The translations under genes and the position numbers were made by a program. The notes under the pieces are model-generated. The model was given only the letters and a program-made list of their open reading frames with translations. It ran no database searches and was not told where the DNA came from. Positions 37,879-47,954 of a stretch of 64,000 nucleotides of DNA are shown here, piece after piece; positions within the stretch are counted from its first letter, which is position 1, and every line of letters begins with the position of its first letter. Source of the DNA: Streptomyces sp. WMMC500. Its GTDB lineage: Bacteria; Actinomycetota; Actinomycetes; Streptomycetales; Streptomycetaceae. The stretch spans positions 1,736,001 to 1,800,000 of the forward strand of contig NZ_CP114905.1 in the NCBI RefSeq assembly GCF_027497195.1, written 5' to 3'.

Positions 37879-39516
37879 ATGCAGCTCAAGCCTTCCGCCC
37901 ATGCCGACACCTTCGCCCGCGACCACCTCCCGCCGCCCGGACAGTGGCCGGACCTGGTCTTCCCGCTCCCCGGCCTGCGCTACCCCGACCGGCTCAACTG
38001 CGGCGCGGAGCTGCTCGACGCCACCGTCGAGCGGTTCGGCGCCGGCCGCCCCGCGCTGCACACCGCCACCGGCGAGAAGTGGTCGTACGGCGAACTGCAG
38101 CGCCGCACCGACCGGATCGCCCACGTGCTGACCGACGACCTCGGCGTGCTGCCCGGCAACCGGGTGCTGCTGCGCGGGCCCACCACGCCCTGGCTGGTGG
38201 CCTGCTGGCTGGCCGTCATGAAGGCGGGCGCGGTCGCCGTCACCGTGCTGGCCGCCCAGCGCGCGGCGGAGTTGCGCGGCATCTGCGAGATCGCGCGGGT
38301 CCGGCACGCGCTGTGCGACGCCCGTTCGCTCGACGACCTGGCGCGGGCGGAGGTCGCGGATCTGACGGTGGTCCCGTACGGCGGCGAGGACTCGAGCGAC
38401 CTTCTGCGCCTCGCCGAGACCAAACCCGACACGTACGCGCCTGTGGAAACCTCCGGCGACGACGTCGCGCTCATCGCCTTCACCTCCGGCACCACCGGGC
38501 GGCCCAAGGGCTGCGTCCACTTCCACCGCGACGTGCTGGCCATCGCCGACACCTTCTCCGTGCACGTGCTGAAGCCCGTTCCCGACGACGTGTTCGCGGG
38601 CAGCCCGCCGCTGGGCTTCACCTTCGGCCTCGGCGGCCTCGTCGTCTTCCCGATGCGCGCCGGCGCCTCGGCGCTGCTCCTGGAGCAGGCCGGACCCGAC
38701 CGGCTGCTGCCGGCGGTCGCGGAGCACGGGGTGTCGGTGCTGTTCACCGCCCCGACCGCGTACCGGGCGATGCTCGACAAGCTCGACGCGTACGACGTCG
38801 GCTCGCTGCGCCGCTGCGTGTCCGCGGGCGAGAACCTGCCGGCCGCCACGTGGCTGGACTGGCGCGAGCGCACCGGGCTGCGGATCATCAACGGCATCGG
38901 CGCGACCGAGATGCTGCACATCTTCATCTCCGCCGCAGACGACGACGCCCGTCCGGGGATGACGGGCGTGCCGGTGCCCGGGTACGAGGCGCGGGTGGTC
39001 GACGCGGACGGCGCACCGGTGCCGGACGGGGAGCCGGGGCTGCTGGCGGTGCGCGGTCCCACGGGGTGCCGGTATCTGGCGGACGAGCGGCAGCGCGAGT
39101 ACGTGCGGGGCGGCTGGAACCTCACCGGCGACACGTATGTCCGCGAGCCCGACGGGTACTTCCGGTACGTGGCGCGCGCGGACGACATGATCATCTCGGC
39201 CGGCTACAACATCGCCGGGCCCGAGGTCGAGGACGCCCTGCTGCGCCACCCCGACGTGCGCGAGGCGGCGGTCGTGGGGCGGCCGGACGCGGAGCGGGGC
39301 ACGGTGGTCGTGGCGTACGCGGTGCTGCGCGAGGGCGTGGCGCGGGGGCCGGAGACGGAGGCGGCGCTGCGGGAGTTCACGAAGGGCGAGATCACCCCGT
39401 ACAAGTGCCCGAAGGAGATCCTGTTCACCGACGCGCTGCCGCGGACGCCCACGGGCAAGCTCCAGCGCTACCGGCTGCGGGAGGAGCAGGCCGAGCGGGT
39501 GGCCGGGAATCGCTAG
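37879..39516 (+). CDS. 2-aminobenzoate/benzoate-CoA ligase-like enzyme
   Basis: A 545-residue AMP-forming acyl-CoA synthetase. ATP-binding motif: LIAFTSGTTGRPKGCVHFHRD. A5-like motif: NGIGATEMLHIFIS, the version typical of benzoate- and 2-aminobenzoate-CoA ligases (GATEMLHIF). Hinge: GYFRYVARADDMIISAGYNIAGPEVED. Catalytic Lys near the C-terminus: PRTPTGKLQRYRLR. It activates an aromatic acid, most likely anthranilate given the neighbours, to its CoA ester. ATG 37879 follows AGGGGG. Followed 9 nt later by the PaaX-type regulator gene, an operon. Confidence 0.88.
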   Translation: MQLKPSAHADTFARDHLPPPGQWPDLVFPLPGLRYPDRLNCGAELLDATVERFGAGRPALHTATGEKWSYGELQRRTDRIAHVLTDDLGVLPGNRVLLRGPTTPWLVACWLAVMKAGAVAVTVLAAQRAAELRGICEIARVRHALCDARSLDDLARAEVADLTVVPYGGEDSSDLLRLAETKPDTYAPVETSGDDVALIAFTSGTTGRPKGCVHFHRDVLAIADTFSVHVLKPVPDDVFAGSPPLGFTFGLGGLVVFPMRAGASALLLEQAGPDRLLPAVAEHGVSVLFTAPTAYRAMLDKLDAYDVGSLRRCVSAGENLPAATWLDWRERTGLRIINGIGATEMLHIFISAADDDARPGMTGVPVPGYEARVVDADGAPVPDGEPGLLAVRGPTGCRYLADERQREYVRGGWNLTGDTYVREPDGYFRYVARADDMIISAGYNIAGPEVEDALLRHPDVREAAVVGRPDAERGTVVVAYAVLREGVARGPETEAALREFTKGEITPYKCPKEILFTDALPRTPTGKLQRYRLREEQAERVAGNR

Positions 39517-39525
39517 AGTGATCGA

Positions 39526-40365
39526 GTGGCAGCCGAACGAACCCCGCGGTCTCTGATCGTCAGCTTCTACGGCGCGTTCGGCCGCGGCGCGGGGCCGGGC
39601 GCCGGCTCCGCGCGCGTGCCGGTCGCCGCGCTGATCCGGCTGCTGGGCGCGGTGGGCGTGGACGCGCCGGCGGTGCGCTCCGCGGTCTCGCGGCTCAAGC
39701 GGCGCGGGCTGCTGCTGCCCGTACGGCACGAGGGCGAGGCCGCGTACGCCCTGTCGCCCGCCGCCCGCACCCTCCTCGACGACGGCGACCGCCGCATCTA
39801 CCGCCGGGAGGCGCCCGCGGGCCCGGGCGACTGGCTGCTGGCGGTGTTCTCCGTGCCGGAGTCGGAGCGCCGCAAGCGCCACCTGCTGCGCTCGCGGCTG
39901 GCCCGCCTGGGCTTCGGCCAGGCGGCGCCCGGGGTGTGGATCGCACCCGCGCACGTCGCGGAGGAGACCCGGCACACCCTGCGCCGGCTCGAACTCGCCC
40001 CGTACGTCGACCTCTTCCGCGGCACCCACGAGGGCTTCACCCCGACGCGGGAGTCGGTGGCGCGGTGGTGGGACCTGCCGGCGACGGCGAAGCTGCACGA
40101 GGCGTTCCTGGACGCGCACGAGCCGGTGCTGCGGCGCTGGTCCGCGCCGGCGGCGGCCGGTCAGGACGCCTACCGCGACTACCTCCTCGCCCTCGACGCC
40201 TGGCGCCACCTCCCGTACGCCGACCCGGGCCTGCCGCCCGAGGTCCTGCCGCCCGACTGGCCGGGCGGCCGGGCGGCGGAGGTGTTCGCGGCCCTGGACG
40301 ACCTGCTGCGCGCTCCGGCGGACGGCTACGTGGCGGCGGAACTGGCCGGCGCGGCCCGCCGCTGA
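39526..40365 (+). CDS. PaaX family transcriptional regulator
   Basis: A 279-residue regulator with the PaaX layout. An N-terminal winged helix (RSLIVSFYGAFGRG...VPVAALIRLLGAVGVDAPAVRSAVSRLKRRGLLLPVR) is followed by a central domain (GDWLLAVFSVPESERRKRHLLRSRLARLGFGQAAPGVWIAPAH) and a C-terminal domain (WDLPATAKLHEAFLDAHEPVL...LALDAWRHLPYADPGLPPEVLPPDWPG). PaaX proteins are repressors released by aryl-CoA esters. Located directly after the CoA ligase, it is the obvious regulator of the TGAC-N4-GTCA promoters. GTG start at 39526. Confidence 0.92.
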   Translation: MAAERTPRSLIVSFYGAFGRGAGPGAGSARVPVAALIRLLGAVGVDAPAVRSAVSRLKRRGLLLPVRHEGEAAYALSPAARTLLDDGDRRIYRREAPAGPGDWLLAVFSVPESERRKRHLLRSRLARLGFGQAAPGVWIAPAHVAEETRHTLRRLELAPYVDLFRGTHEGFTPTRESVARWWDLPATAKLHEAFLDAHEPVLRRWSAPAAAGQDAYRDYLLALDAWRHLPYADPGLPPEVLPPDWPGGRAAEVFAALDDLLRAPADGYVAAELAGAARR

Positions 40366-40427
40366 GGGGCGCCCGCGGCGAGCGCTCCCGGCCGCCCGCC
40401 GACGACCGGACCGCCGCCCGGCGCGTC

Positions 40428-41699
40428 TCAGCGCAGCCGCTCCCCCGCCCGCTCCAGGTACCTCCGCTCCGCCGCGTTCTCCGTCCGCCGCGCTGCCTCC
40501 GCGTACTCCGCCGCCGCCTCGGCCGTCCGCCCGGTGCGGTCCAGCAGATCGGCGCGTACGGCGTGGAAGACGTGATACCCGGCGAGCGGCAGGGCGTCGA
40601 CCTCCGCCAGCGCCGCCGCCGGGCCGGCCGTCTCGGCGCGGGCGACGGCGCGGTTCAGCGCCACGACCGGGGTGGGGGCGAGGGCCATGAGCTGGTCGTA
40701 GAGCTGCACGATCTGCCGCCAGTCGGTGGCCGCCGCGGTGCCGGCGTCGCTGTGGACCGCGTTGACGGCGGCCTGGATCTGGTACGGGCCGGGGCGGTTG
40801 CGGCGCAGGCAGCGGCGGACCAGCGCCTGCCCCTCCTCGATGAGCTCCCGGTCCCACAGCCCCCGGTCCTGGTCGGCGAGGAGCACGAGGTTCCCGCCGG
40901 CGTCCGTACGGGCGGGCCGCCGCGACTCCGTCAGCAGCATGAGCGCCAGCAGCCCCAGCACCTCCGGCTCGTCCGGCATCAGAGCGGCGAGGAGCCGGCC
41001 GAGCCGCACGGCTTCGGCACCGAGGTCCGGGCGGCCCAGCGCGTCGCCGGAGCCGGCGGTGTGGCCCTCGTTGAAGATCAGGTAGATCACGGCGAGCACG
41101 GCGCCCAGCCGCTCCGGCAGATCCGCGTCCCGCGGCACGCGGTACGGGATGCGCGCGTCGCGGATCTTGCCCTTCGCCCGGACCAGCCGCTGCGCCATCG
41201 TCTTCTCGGGGACGAGGAACGCGCGGGCGAGGTCGGCGGTGGACAGCCCGCCGAGCAGCCGGAGCGTGAGCGCGACCCGGGCGGCGGGGGCGAGCGCCGG
41301 GTGGCAGCAGGTGAAGATCAGGCGGAGCCGGTCGTCCTGCACGGGCGCCTCCCCGGCGGCCTCGGCGTCCGCCGCGACCTCGGCGGGATCGTCCGCGTAC
41401 CGTCCACCGCCGCCCGCGGCGCCGTGGAGCAACGCCGCCTGGGCGTGCCGGTGCTCGCGGGTGGCCTCGCGGCGGAGCCGGTCGAAGGCCCGGTTGCGGG
41501 CGGTGGTGATGATCCAGCCGGCCGGGCTGGGCGGCAGCCCGTCCGCCGGCCAGCGGTCCGCGGCGGCGGCGAAGGCGTCCTGGACCGCCTCCTCGGCGAC
41601 GTCGATGTCGCCGAAGCGGCGGACCAGGACAGCGACCGCGCGCCCGTACTCCCGGCGGAACACCCGGTCGATCTCCCCGGCGGACGGGTGGGACGGCAC
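40428..41699 (-). CDS. ECF42-type RNA polymerase sigma factor
   Basis: A 423-residue ECF sigma factor with a long C-terminal extension. Sigma2: [43 protein letters not shown]. Sigma4: [54 protein letters not shown]. The extension is TPR-like ([13 protein letters not shown] ... [21 protein letters not shown]). It lies 7 nt after the DGPF-domain gene. This pairing defines group ECF42, where the DGPF protein is the partner and no anti-sigma factor is present. It lies between the two halves of the aryl-CoA cluster. Confidence 0.92.
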   Translation of the reverse strand: MPSHPSAGEIDRVFRREYGRAVAVLVRRFGDIDVAEEAVQDAFAAAADRWPADGLPPSPAGWIITTARNRAFDRLRREATREHRHAQAALLHGAAGGGGRYADDPAEVAADAEAAGEAPVQDDRLRLIFTCCHPALAPAARVALTLRLLGGLSTADLARAFLVPEKTMAQRLVRAKGKIRDARIPYRVPRDADLPERLGAVLAVIYLIFNEGHTAGSGDALGRPDLGAEAVRLGRLLAALMPDEPEVLGLLALMLLTESRRPARTDAGGNLVLLADQDRGLWDRELIEEGQALVRRCLRRNRPGPYQIQAAVNAVHSDAGTAAATDWRQIVQLYDQLMALAPTPVVALNRAVARAETAGPAAALAEVDALPLAGYHVFHAVRADLLDRTGRTAEAAAEYAEAARRTENAAERRYLERAGERLR

Positions 41700-41706
41700 G
41701 CGCGGG

Positions 41707-42063
41707 TCAGCCTTCGGCCCAGTCGTGGAACGGCCGCACCTCGATCGGCAGCAGCCGCACCGCCGCGGCCTCCTTGCGCGCCCAGAAGAGCGCGGCGTCG
41801 AGGTCGGGCACGTCGATGATGCAGAACCCGCCGAGGTGCTCCTTCCCCTCGGCGTACGGACCGTCGGTGGTCAGCACCTCCCCGTCGCGCATCCGCACCA
41901 CGGTCGACGCCTCTGGCCCGTGCAGCCCCCCGTCGAAGACCCACGCTCCCGCAGCCTTCATCTCGTCCTTCACCGCGCCGAGGTCCCGCATGATCGGGTC
42001 CAGCACCTCGGGGGGCGGCGGGTCCCCGACGGGCTGGTGCATGGCAAGCAGGTAGTACGTCAT
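41707..42063 (-). CDS. DGPF (YCII-related) domain protein
   Basis: A 118-residue protein: [27 protein letters not shown], the DGPY motif ([35 protein letters not shown], where many members have DGPF), ending [15 protein letters not shown]-like fold of unknown activity. It is the standard gene partner of ECF42 sigma factors and is usually their target. First gene of the two-gene operon, with a candidate ECF promoter about 45 nt upstream. Confidence 0.9.
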   Translation of the reverse strand: MTYYLLAMHQPVGDPPPPEVLDPIMRDLGAVKDEMKAAGAWVFDGGLHGPEASTVVRMRDGEVLTTDGPYAEGKEHLGGFCIIDVPDLDAALFWARKEAAAVRLLPIEVRPFHDWAEG

Positions 42064-42109
42064 GACGACTCCCCTTCCGCGGCCGGCCCCGTGCCGGCCT
42101 CTCCCCCTC

Positions 42110-42138
42110 TACACGAACGCCCCCCGCCCGTATCGACA
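42110..42138 (-). promoter_or_regulatory. Candidate ECF42 autoregulated promoter
   Basis: Minus strand TGTCGA (42138-42133), 17-nt spacer, CGTGTA (42115-42110). TGTCGA is the -35 I recall for ECF42-controlled DGPF genes. Confidence 0.5.
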
Positions 42139-42355
42139 CCGACGCGCGATTATTCTTCCGGCCCGCGGGCACCCGCACCTCCGGACGCACGCGGCGCGTC
42201 GTCAGCCCCGCCCGAATTGCGGGGGTCCGGGGTGGTCGCGAAGATGATTCCGGAATGCCGTACTTCTCCGCGGCTGCGACGTTCTCTCCTCATGTTTCTC
42301 CGCATCGCCGGGCGGCGACCCGCTCCCGGCTGCCCCCGGGAAGGGAAATCCGGAC

Positions 42356-43183
42356 ATGCCGGTATGCACGACGCGCGACGGTGTCGACATCTTCTACAAG
42401 GACTGGGGCCGGGGCCGGCCCGTGGTGTTCATCCACGGCTGGCCGCTGAACGGCGACGCCTGGCAGGACCAGCTCAAGGCCGTCGCCGACGCCGGCTTCC
42501 GCGGCATCGCGCACGACCGCCGGGGGCACGGCCGCTCCACGCCCGTCTTCGACGGGTACGACTTCGACACCTTCGCCGACGACCTGAACGACCTGCTCAC
42601 CGGTCTGGACCTGCGGGACGTCACTCTGGTGGCACATTCGATGGGCGGCGGCGAGCTGGCCCGCTACATCGGCCGCCACGGCACCGGGCGGGTGCGGTCC
42701 GCGGTGCTCCTGTCGGCGATCCCGCCGCTGATGCTGCAGGGCCCGGACAATCCCGAGGGCGTGCCGCAGAAGGTCTTCGACGACATGAAGGCCGGGATCC
42801 TCAAGGAGCGCTCGCAGTTCTGGAAGGACGCGGCGGCCGGCTTCTTCTCCGCCGACCGCGCGGGCACCAGGGCGACCCAGGGCAACAAGGACGCCTTCTG
42901 GTACATGGCGATGGCCGAGACCCTCGAGGGCGGGGTCGCCTGCGTCGACGCCTTCGCGGCCACCGACTTCCACGACGACCTGGGGAAGTTCGACGTGCCC
43001 ACCCTGATCGTCCACGGCGACGACGACCAGATCGTGCCGATCGACGCCACCGCCCGCAAGACCGTCGAGATCGTCCGGGACGCGGAGCTCAAGGTCTACG
43101 AGGGCGGCAGCCACGGCATCGCCCTCGTGCCGGGCGACAAGGAGAAGTTCAACGAGGACCTGCTCGCGTTCCTGCAGAAGTGA
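42356..43183 (+). CDS. Alpha/beta hydrolase (chloroperoxidase-like)
   Basis: A 275-residue hydrolase of the non-haem haloperoxidase/esterase type. Oxyanion [10 protein letters not shown], nucleophile elbow [18 protein letters not shown], acid in [14 protein letters not shown], and catalytic His in [25 protein letters not shown]. Ser-Asp-His triad complete; full length. ATG 42356 follows GGAAGGGAAAT. Enzymes of this kind act as esterases or perhydrolases with peroxide, and the catalase follows 68 nt downstream, so both may respond to oxidative stress. Confidence 0.9.
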   Translation: MPVCTTRDGVDIFYKDWGRGRPVVFIHGWPLNGDAWQDQLKAVADAGFRGIAHDRRGHGRSTPVFDGYDFDTFADDLNDLLTGLDLRDVTLVAHSMGGGELARYIGRHGTGRVRSAVLLSAIPPLMLQGPDNPEGVPQKVFDDMKAGILKERSQFWKDAAAGFFSADRAGTRATQGNKDAFWYMAMAETLEGGVACVDAFAATDFHDDLGKFDVPTLIVHGDDDQIVPIDATARKTVEIVRDAELKVYEGGSHGIALVPGDKEKFNEDLLAFLQK

Positions 43184-43251
43184 CGCCGCAGAAGCCGAAG
43201 CGGCCGGCACGCCGGCCCGCGTCCGCCCGAAACCCCTACCCGGAGCACGCG

Positions 43252-44703
43252 ATGAGCGACCCGACCAGTACCGACGACAGCGGAACACCCCTCGAAAGCG
43301 ACCAGTACTCACTCAGCGTCGGCGCGGACGGCCCGATCCTCCTCCAGGACGGCTATCTGATCGAGAAGATGGCGCAGTTCAACCGCGAGCGCGTCCCCGA
43401 GCGCGTGGTGCACGCCAAGGGCTCGGGCGCGTACGGCACCTTCCAGGTCACGGGCGACGTCAGCGAGCTGACCCGGGCGGACGTCTTCCAGCCCGGGCGC
43501 CGCACCCGCATGCTGGCCCGCTTCTCGACCGTCGCCGGTGAGCAGGGCAGCCCGGACACCTGGCGGGACCCGCGCGGCTTCGCGCTGAAGTTCTACACCC
43601 GCGACGGCGTGTACGACATGGTGGGCAACAACACGCCGATCTTCTTCATGCGCGACCCCAGCAAGTTCCAGGACTTCATCCGCTCGCAGAAGCGCACCCT
43701 CGACTCGGGCCTGCGCGACAACGACATGCAGTGGGACTACTGGACACTCTCGCCGGAGTCGGCGCACCAGGTGACGTACCTGATGGGCGACCGCGGCATC
43801 CCCAAGACGTACCGGCACATGAACGGCTACAGCTCCCACACCTACCTGTGGACCAACGCGGCCGGCGCGCGCACCTGGATCAAGTACCACTTCAAGACCG
43901 ACCAGGGCGTCGCGTACCTCGGCGACGCCGACGCCGCCGCCCTGGCCGGCGAGGACGCCGACTTCCACCGCCGCGACCTGGCCGAGGCGATCGGCCGCGG
44001 CGAGGCGCCGTCGTGGACGCTGTACGTGCAGGCGATCCCGTACGAGGACGCGCCGGACTACCGCTTCAACATCTTCGACGTGACCAAGACCGTCCCGCAC
44101 GGCGACTACCCGCTGACCGAGGTCGGCCGGATGACGCTCGACGCCAACCCCGAGGACTACTTCGTCCACATCGAACAGGCCGCCTTCGAACCCAGCAACC
44201 TCGTTCCCGGCATCGGACCGTCGCCGGACAAGATGCTCCAGGCCCGGCTGTTCTCCTACGCCGACACCCACCGCCACCGCATCGGCACCAACTACGCGCA
44301 ACTGCCGCCCAACCAGTCGGAGACCGAGGTCCGCTCGTACGCCAAGGACGGCGCGATGCGCTACCACCCGCCGAACGTGGCCCGCCCCTACGCGCCCAAC
44401 TCCTACGGCGGGCCGACCGCCGACGAGGAGCGCGACAACCACCCGCCGCGCTGGACGGTGGAGACCGCCGAGATGGTCCGCGCCGCCTACACCCTGCACA
44501 AGGACGACGACGACTTCACCCAGCCCGGCACGCTGGTGCGCGACGTCCTGGACGACGCCGCGCGCGACCGCCTGGTCGGCAACGTCACCCGGCACCTGCA
44601 GAACGGCGTCAGCGACGCCGTCCTGCAGCGCGCCGTCGCCTACTGGCGCAGCATCGACCTGGCCACCGGCGACAGGATCGCCGCCGGCGTCCGCCGGGGC
44701 TGA
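43252..44703 (+). CDS. katA: Monofunctional haem catalase
   Basis: A 483-residue clade-3 small-subunit catalase that dismutates hydrogen peroxide. Distal His in [18 protein letters not shown], distal Asn in [18 protein letters not shown], proximal haem-ligand Tyr in [21 protein letters not shown]. Size fits the 55-kDa class. ATG 43252 follows CGGAG. It is probably cotranscribed with the upstream hydrolase. Gene symbol is by homology class; Streptomyces have several catalases. Confidence 0.93.
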   Translation: MSDPTSTDDSGTPLESDQYSLSVGADGPILLQDGYLIEKMAQFNRERVPERVVHAKGSGAYGTFQVTGDVSELTRADVFQPGRRTRMLARFSTVAGEQGSPDTWRDPRGFALKFYTRDGVYDMVGNNTPIFFMRDPSKFQDFIRSQKRTLDSGLRDNDMQWDYWTLSPESAHQVTYLMGDRGIPKTYRHMNGYSSHTYLWTNAAGARTWIKYHFKTDQGVAYLGDADAAALAGEDADFHRRDLAEAIGRGEAPSWTLYVQAIPYEDAPDYRFNIFDVTKTVPHGDYPLTEVGRMTLDANPEDYFVHIEQAAFEPSNLVPGIGPSPDKMLQARLFSYADTHRHRIGTNYAQLPPNQSETEVRSYAKDGAMRYHPPNVARPYAPNSYGGPTADEERDNHPPRWTVETAEMVRAAYTLHKDDDDFTQPGTLVRDVLDDAARDRLVGNVTRHLQNGVSDAVLQRAVAYWRSIDLATGDRIAAGVRRG

Positions 44704-44760
44704 CCCCGCGCCAGGGCGGGCCCGCTCCCGTTCCCCGGGGGGCGGGTCCGGGCTCCCCGC

Positions 44761-47070
44761 TCAGCCGCCGTCCAGCGTCAGCCTCGGCTTCGGCCCGTCG
44801 GTACGTCCCGTCGGCGGCCTGCGGCTGCCCGCGCGGTACGGCGCCGGCCACGGCGCGCCGGGGCCGGTGTAGCCCTGTTCCGCGGCGGCGTGCAGCGTCC
44901 AGTGGGGGTCGTACAGGTGGGGGCGGGCCAGGGCGCACAGGTCGGCGCGGCCGGCGAGGACCAGGGAGTTGACGTCGTCCCACGAGGAGATCGCGCCGAC
45001 CGCGATCACCGGTATCCCCAGCTCCGCGCGGATGCGGTCGGCGTACGGGGTCTGGTACGAGCGGCCGAACGCCGGCTGCTCGTCGGAGACGACCTGGCCG
45101 GTGGAGACGTCGATCGCGGCCGCGCCGTGGGCGGCGAACGCGCGGGCGATCCCGACCGCGTCGGCGGCGGTGGTGCCGCCCTCCGCCCAGTCGGTGGCGG
45201 AGATCCGTACGGTCACGGGGCGGTCGGCCGGCCACGCGGCGCGTACCGCGTCGAAGACCTCCAGCGGGTAGCGAAGCCGTCCTTCGAGGTCGCCGCCGTA
45301 GGCGTCGGTGCGGCGGTTGGTCAGCGGGGAGAGGAAGCCGGACAGCAGGTAGCCGTGCGCGCAGTGCAGCTCCAGCAGGTCGAACCCGGCGCGGGCGGCG
45401 CGCCGCGCGGCGGCGGCGAACTCCTCGCGGATCTCGTCCATGCCGGCGCGGTCCAGCTCGCGCGGCGTCTGGTTCAGGCCCGCGCGGTACGGCAGCGAGG
45501 AGGGGGCGACGACGGGCCAGTTGCCGTCGGTCAGCGGCTCGTCCATGCCCTCCCACATCAGCTTCGTGGAGCCCTTGCGGCCGGAGTGGCCGAGCTGTAC
45601 GCCGAGGGCGGCGCCGGGGGCGTGGGCGCGGACGAAGTCGACGACGCGGCGCCAGCCGGCCTCCTGCTCGTCCGACCAGAGGCCGGTGCAGCCGGGGGTG
45701 ATGCGGCCGCGGGGGCTGACGCAGACCATCTCGGTCATCACGAGACCGGCGCCGCCGAGGGCGCGGGCGCCGAGGTGGACGAGGTGGAAGTCGCCGGGCA
45801 GGCCGTCCTCGGCGACGTACATGTCCATCGGCGAGCAGACGACGCGGTTGCGCAGGGTGAGGCCGCCGAGGGTGTACGGCGTGAACATCGGCGGCGTGCC
45901 CTCCGGCACCCCCGCCTCGCGCTCCACGGCGGCGACGAAGCCGGGGTCGCGCAGCCGCAGGTTGTCGTGGGTGATGCGGCGGCTGCGGGTCAGCAGGTCG
46001 AAGGCGAACTGACGCGGCGGGCGGCCCAGATGGCGCGCCAGGTCCTCGAACCACTCGCGGCTGGCGTGCGCGGCGCGCTGCGTGGAGGCGACGACGGGCT
46101 TGCGTTCCGCCTCGTACGCGGCGAGCGCGGCCGGCACGTCGGGCTGCTCCCCGAGGCAGGCGGCGAGCGCGAGGGCGTCCTCGACGGCGAGTTTGGTGCC
46201 GGAGCCGACGGAGAAGTGGGCGGTGTGGGCGGCGTCCCCGAGGAGGACGACGGCGCCGCCGGTGGGCGGCTCGTACCACCAGCGGTCGTTGACCACCGTG
46301 CGGAACGGCGCCCACTGCGAGCGGTTGCCGGTCAGCGGCCGGCCGCCGAGCGCGTCGGCGAAGTACGCGGCGCACCGCTTGGCGGACTCCTCCTCCCCGC
46401 ACGTGTCGAGGCCGGCGCGCCGCCACACCTCCTCGCGCATCTCGACGATGACGGTGGAGGCCGCCTCCCCCGACGACCCAGCCGACACGGCGTACGGGTA
46501 GCCGTGCAACTGCATGACGCCCGCGTCGGTCTCGACGATCTCGAAGCGGAAGGCGTCGAACGCGAAGGGTGCGGAGAGCCACACGTACCGGCAGCGGTGC
46601 TCGGCGATCCGGGGGCGGAAGACGCCGGCGTGCGCCTCGCGGGTGGCGCTGTTCACGCCGTCGGCGCCCACGACGAGGGCGTGCGTGCGGGCGAGTTCGG
46701 CGGCGGGCGGCGCCTCGGCGCGGAACCGGAGCTCGACGCCGAGGTCCCGGCAGCGCTGCTGGAGCACCGCGAGCAGCCGGCGGCGGCCGAGGGCGGCGAA
46801 GCCGTGGCCGCCGGAGCGCTGCACGGTGCCGCGGTGGACGATGTCGATGTCGTCCCAGCGCACGAACTCCCGTTGCAGCGCGGCGTAGACGACGGGGTCG
46901 GCGTGCTCGATGCCGCCGAGGGTCTCGTCGGAGAGCACGACGCCGAAGCCGTACGTGGCCTCCGGGGCGTTGCGCTCGTAGACGGTGACCTCGCGAGCGG
47001 GGTCGAGCCGTTTGAGGAGCGCGGCGGCGTACAGCCCGCCGGGCCCGCCGCCGATGACCGCGGCCCGCAC
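44761..47070 (-). CDS. Fused aryl-CoA monooxygenase/OYE-like reductase
   Basis: A 769-residue two-domain flavoenzyme. N-terminal FAD monooxygenase (about 1-390): AAVIGGGPGGLYAAALLKRL, ALVVGADGVNSATREAH, VVLLGDAAHTAHFSVGSGTKLAVEDALALA. C-terminal Old Yellow Enzyme-type NADH:flavin oxidoreductase (about 400-769): FTPYTLGGLTLRNRVVCSPMDMY, ELHCAHGYLLSGFLSPLTNRRTDAYGG. This fusion is the architecture of 2-aminobenzoyl-CoA monooxygenase/reductase and of the salicylyl-CoA 5-hydroxylase-like proteins. The first acts in aerobic anthranilate breakdown by hydroxylating and reducing the ring of the CoA ester. GTG 47070, 5 nt after the hydratase stop. Confidence 0.85.
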   Translation of the reverse strand: MRAAVIGGGPGGLYAAALLKRLDPAREVTVYERNAPEATYGFGVVLSDETLGGIEHADPVVYAALQREFVRWDDIDIVHRGTVQRSGGHGFAALGRRRLLAVLQQRCRDLGVELRFRAEAPPAAELARTHALVVGADGVNSATREAHAGVFRPRIAEHRCRYVWLSAPFAFDAFRFEIVETDAGVMQLHGYPYAVSAGSSGEAASTVIVEMREEVWRRAGLDTCGEEESAKRCAAYFADALGGRPLTGNRSQWAPFRTVVNDRWWYEPPTGGAVVLLGDAAHTAHFSVGSGTKLAVEDALALAACLGEQPDVPAALAAYEAERKPVVASTQRAAHASREWFEDLARHLGRPPRQFAFDLLTRSRRITHDNLRLRDPGFVAAVEREAGVPEGTPPMFTPYTLGGLTLRNRVVCSPMDMYVAEDGLPGDFHLVHLGARALGGAGLVMTEMVCVSPRGRITPGCTGLWSDEQEAGWRRVVDFVRAHAPGAALGVQLGHSGRKGSTKLMWEGMDEPLTDGNWPVVAPSSLPYRAGLNQTPRELDRAGMDEIREEFAAAARRAARAGFDLLELHCAHGYLLSGFLSPLTNRRTDAYGGDLEGRLRYPLEVFDAVRAAWPADRPVTVRISATDWAEGGTTAADAVGIARAFAAHGAAAIDVSTGQVVSDEQPAFGRSYQTPYADRIRAELGIPVIAVGAISSWDDVNSLVLAGRADLCALARPHLYDPHWTLHAAAEQGYTGPGAPWPAPYRAGSRRPPTGRTDGPKPRLTLDGG

Positions 47071-47075
47071 GGCGC

Positions 47076-47903
47076 TCAGCGCCCCTGCCACGCCGGGGGC
47101 CGCTTGGCCGTGAACGCGGCGTGGAACTCGGCGTAGTCGGCGCTGTTCATCAGCAGCGCCTGCGTGGCGGCGTCCATTTCGACGGCGGCGGCCAGCGGCA
47201 TGTCCAGCTCGGCGGTGAGCAGCGCTTTGGTCTGCGCGTAGGCGAGCGCGGGCCCGTCGGCCAGCCGACGGGCGAGCGCCGCGGCGGTCTCGTCTGCGCG
47301 GCCCTCGTCGGCGAGTTCGCTGACGAGGCCGATGCGTTCGGCCTCGGCGGCGCGTACGGGGTCGCCGAGCATCAGCAGCCGGGTGGCGTGGCCGAGGCCG
47401 ACGACGCGGGGCAGCAGGTAGGCGGCGCCCATGTCGCCGCCGGAGAGGCCGACGCGGGTGAAGAGGAACGCGAAGCGCGCGGAGTGGTCGGCGACGCGGA
47501 AGTCGGCGGCGAGCGCGAGGACGGCTCCGGCGCCGGCGGCGACCCCGTGCACCGCGGCGACCACCGGGAACGGGGCTTCGCGCAGGGCCCGTACGACCTG
47601 TCCGGTCATGCGGTTGAAGTCCAGCAGCCGGCCGGTGTCCATGGCCAGGGTCGCGCCGATGATCTCGTCGACGTCGCCGCCCGAGCAGAAGCCCCGGCCG
47701 GCGCCGGCGAGGACGAGCGCGCGGGTGCCGCCGGTGCGGGCGAGCTCGGCGACGAGGTCGCGGAGGTCGGCGTACGCCTCGAAGGTCAGCGCGTTGAGCT
47801 TCTCGGGGCGGTCGAGCGTGACGGTCACGACGCCGTCGTCGGCGGTGACCCGCAGGTGCTCCCACTGCTCGGTGCGGCCGGCGGATCCGGTGAACGGGCT
47901 CAT
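47076..47903 (-). CDS. Enoyl-CoA hydratase family protein
   Basis: A 275-residue crotonase: VTVTLDRPEKLNALTFEAY, the oxyanion segment GAGRGFCSGGDVDEI, AAVHGVAAGAGAVLALAADFRVAD, and FTRVGLSGGDMGAAYLLPRVVGLGHATRLLMLGDPV. One expected catalytic Glu position is Gly/Asp (GLSGGDMG). The C-terminal AFTAKRPPAW is typical. I place the start at ATG 47903 with an AGGGG upstream. An in-frame ATG at 47966 would lie inside the promoter (between operator and -10). It probably acts on the reduced alicyclic CoA intermediate; operon with the monooxygenase/reductase. Confidence 0.87.
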   Translation of the reverse strand: MSPFTGSAGRTEQWEHLRVTADDGVVTVTLDRPEKLNALTFEAYADLRDLVAELARTGGTRALVLAGAGRGFCSGGDVDEIIGATLAMDTGRLLDFNRMTGQVVRALREAPFPVVAAVHGVAAGAGAVLALAADFRVADHSARFAFLFTRVGLSGGDMGAAYLLPRVVGLGHATRLLMLGDPVRAAEAERIGLVSELADEGRADETAAALARRLADGPALAYAQTKALLTAELDMPLAAAVEMDAATQALLMNSADYAEFHAAFTAKRPPAWQGR

Positions 47904-47954
47904 CGTGCGCGGCCCCTGTCTGCAGACGGTGGCGGGCGGTGGCGGTGAGCCGAA

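Noticed and set aside
36400..40857. 1485-residue open frame on the minus strand
   Set aside because: Only its last 422 residues are a gene (the acyl-CoA dehydrogenase). The rest is antisense to the ligase, the PaaX gene and part of the sigma-factor locus.
44704..44760. Terminator between catalase and the monooxygenase/reductase
   Set aside because: GC-rich with only imperfect, short stems; not convincing.
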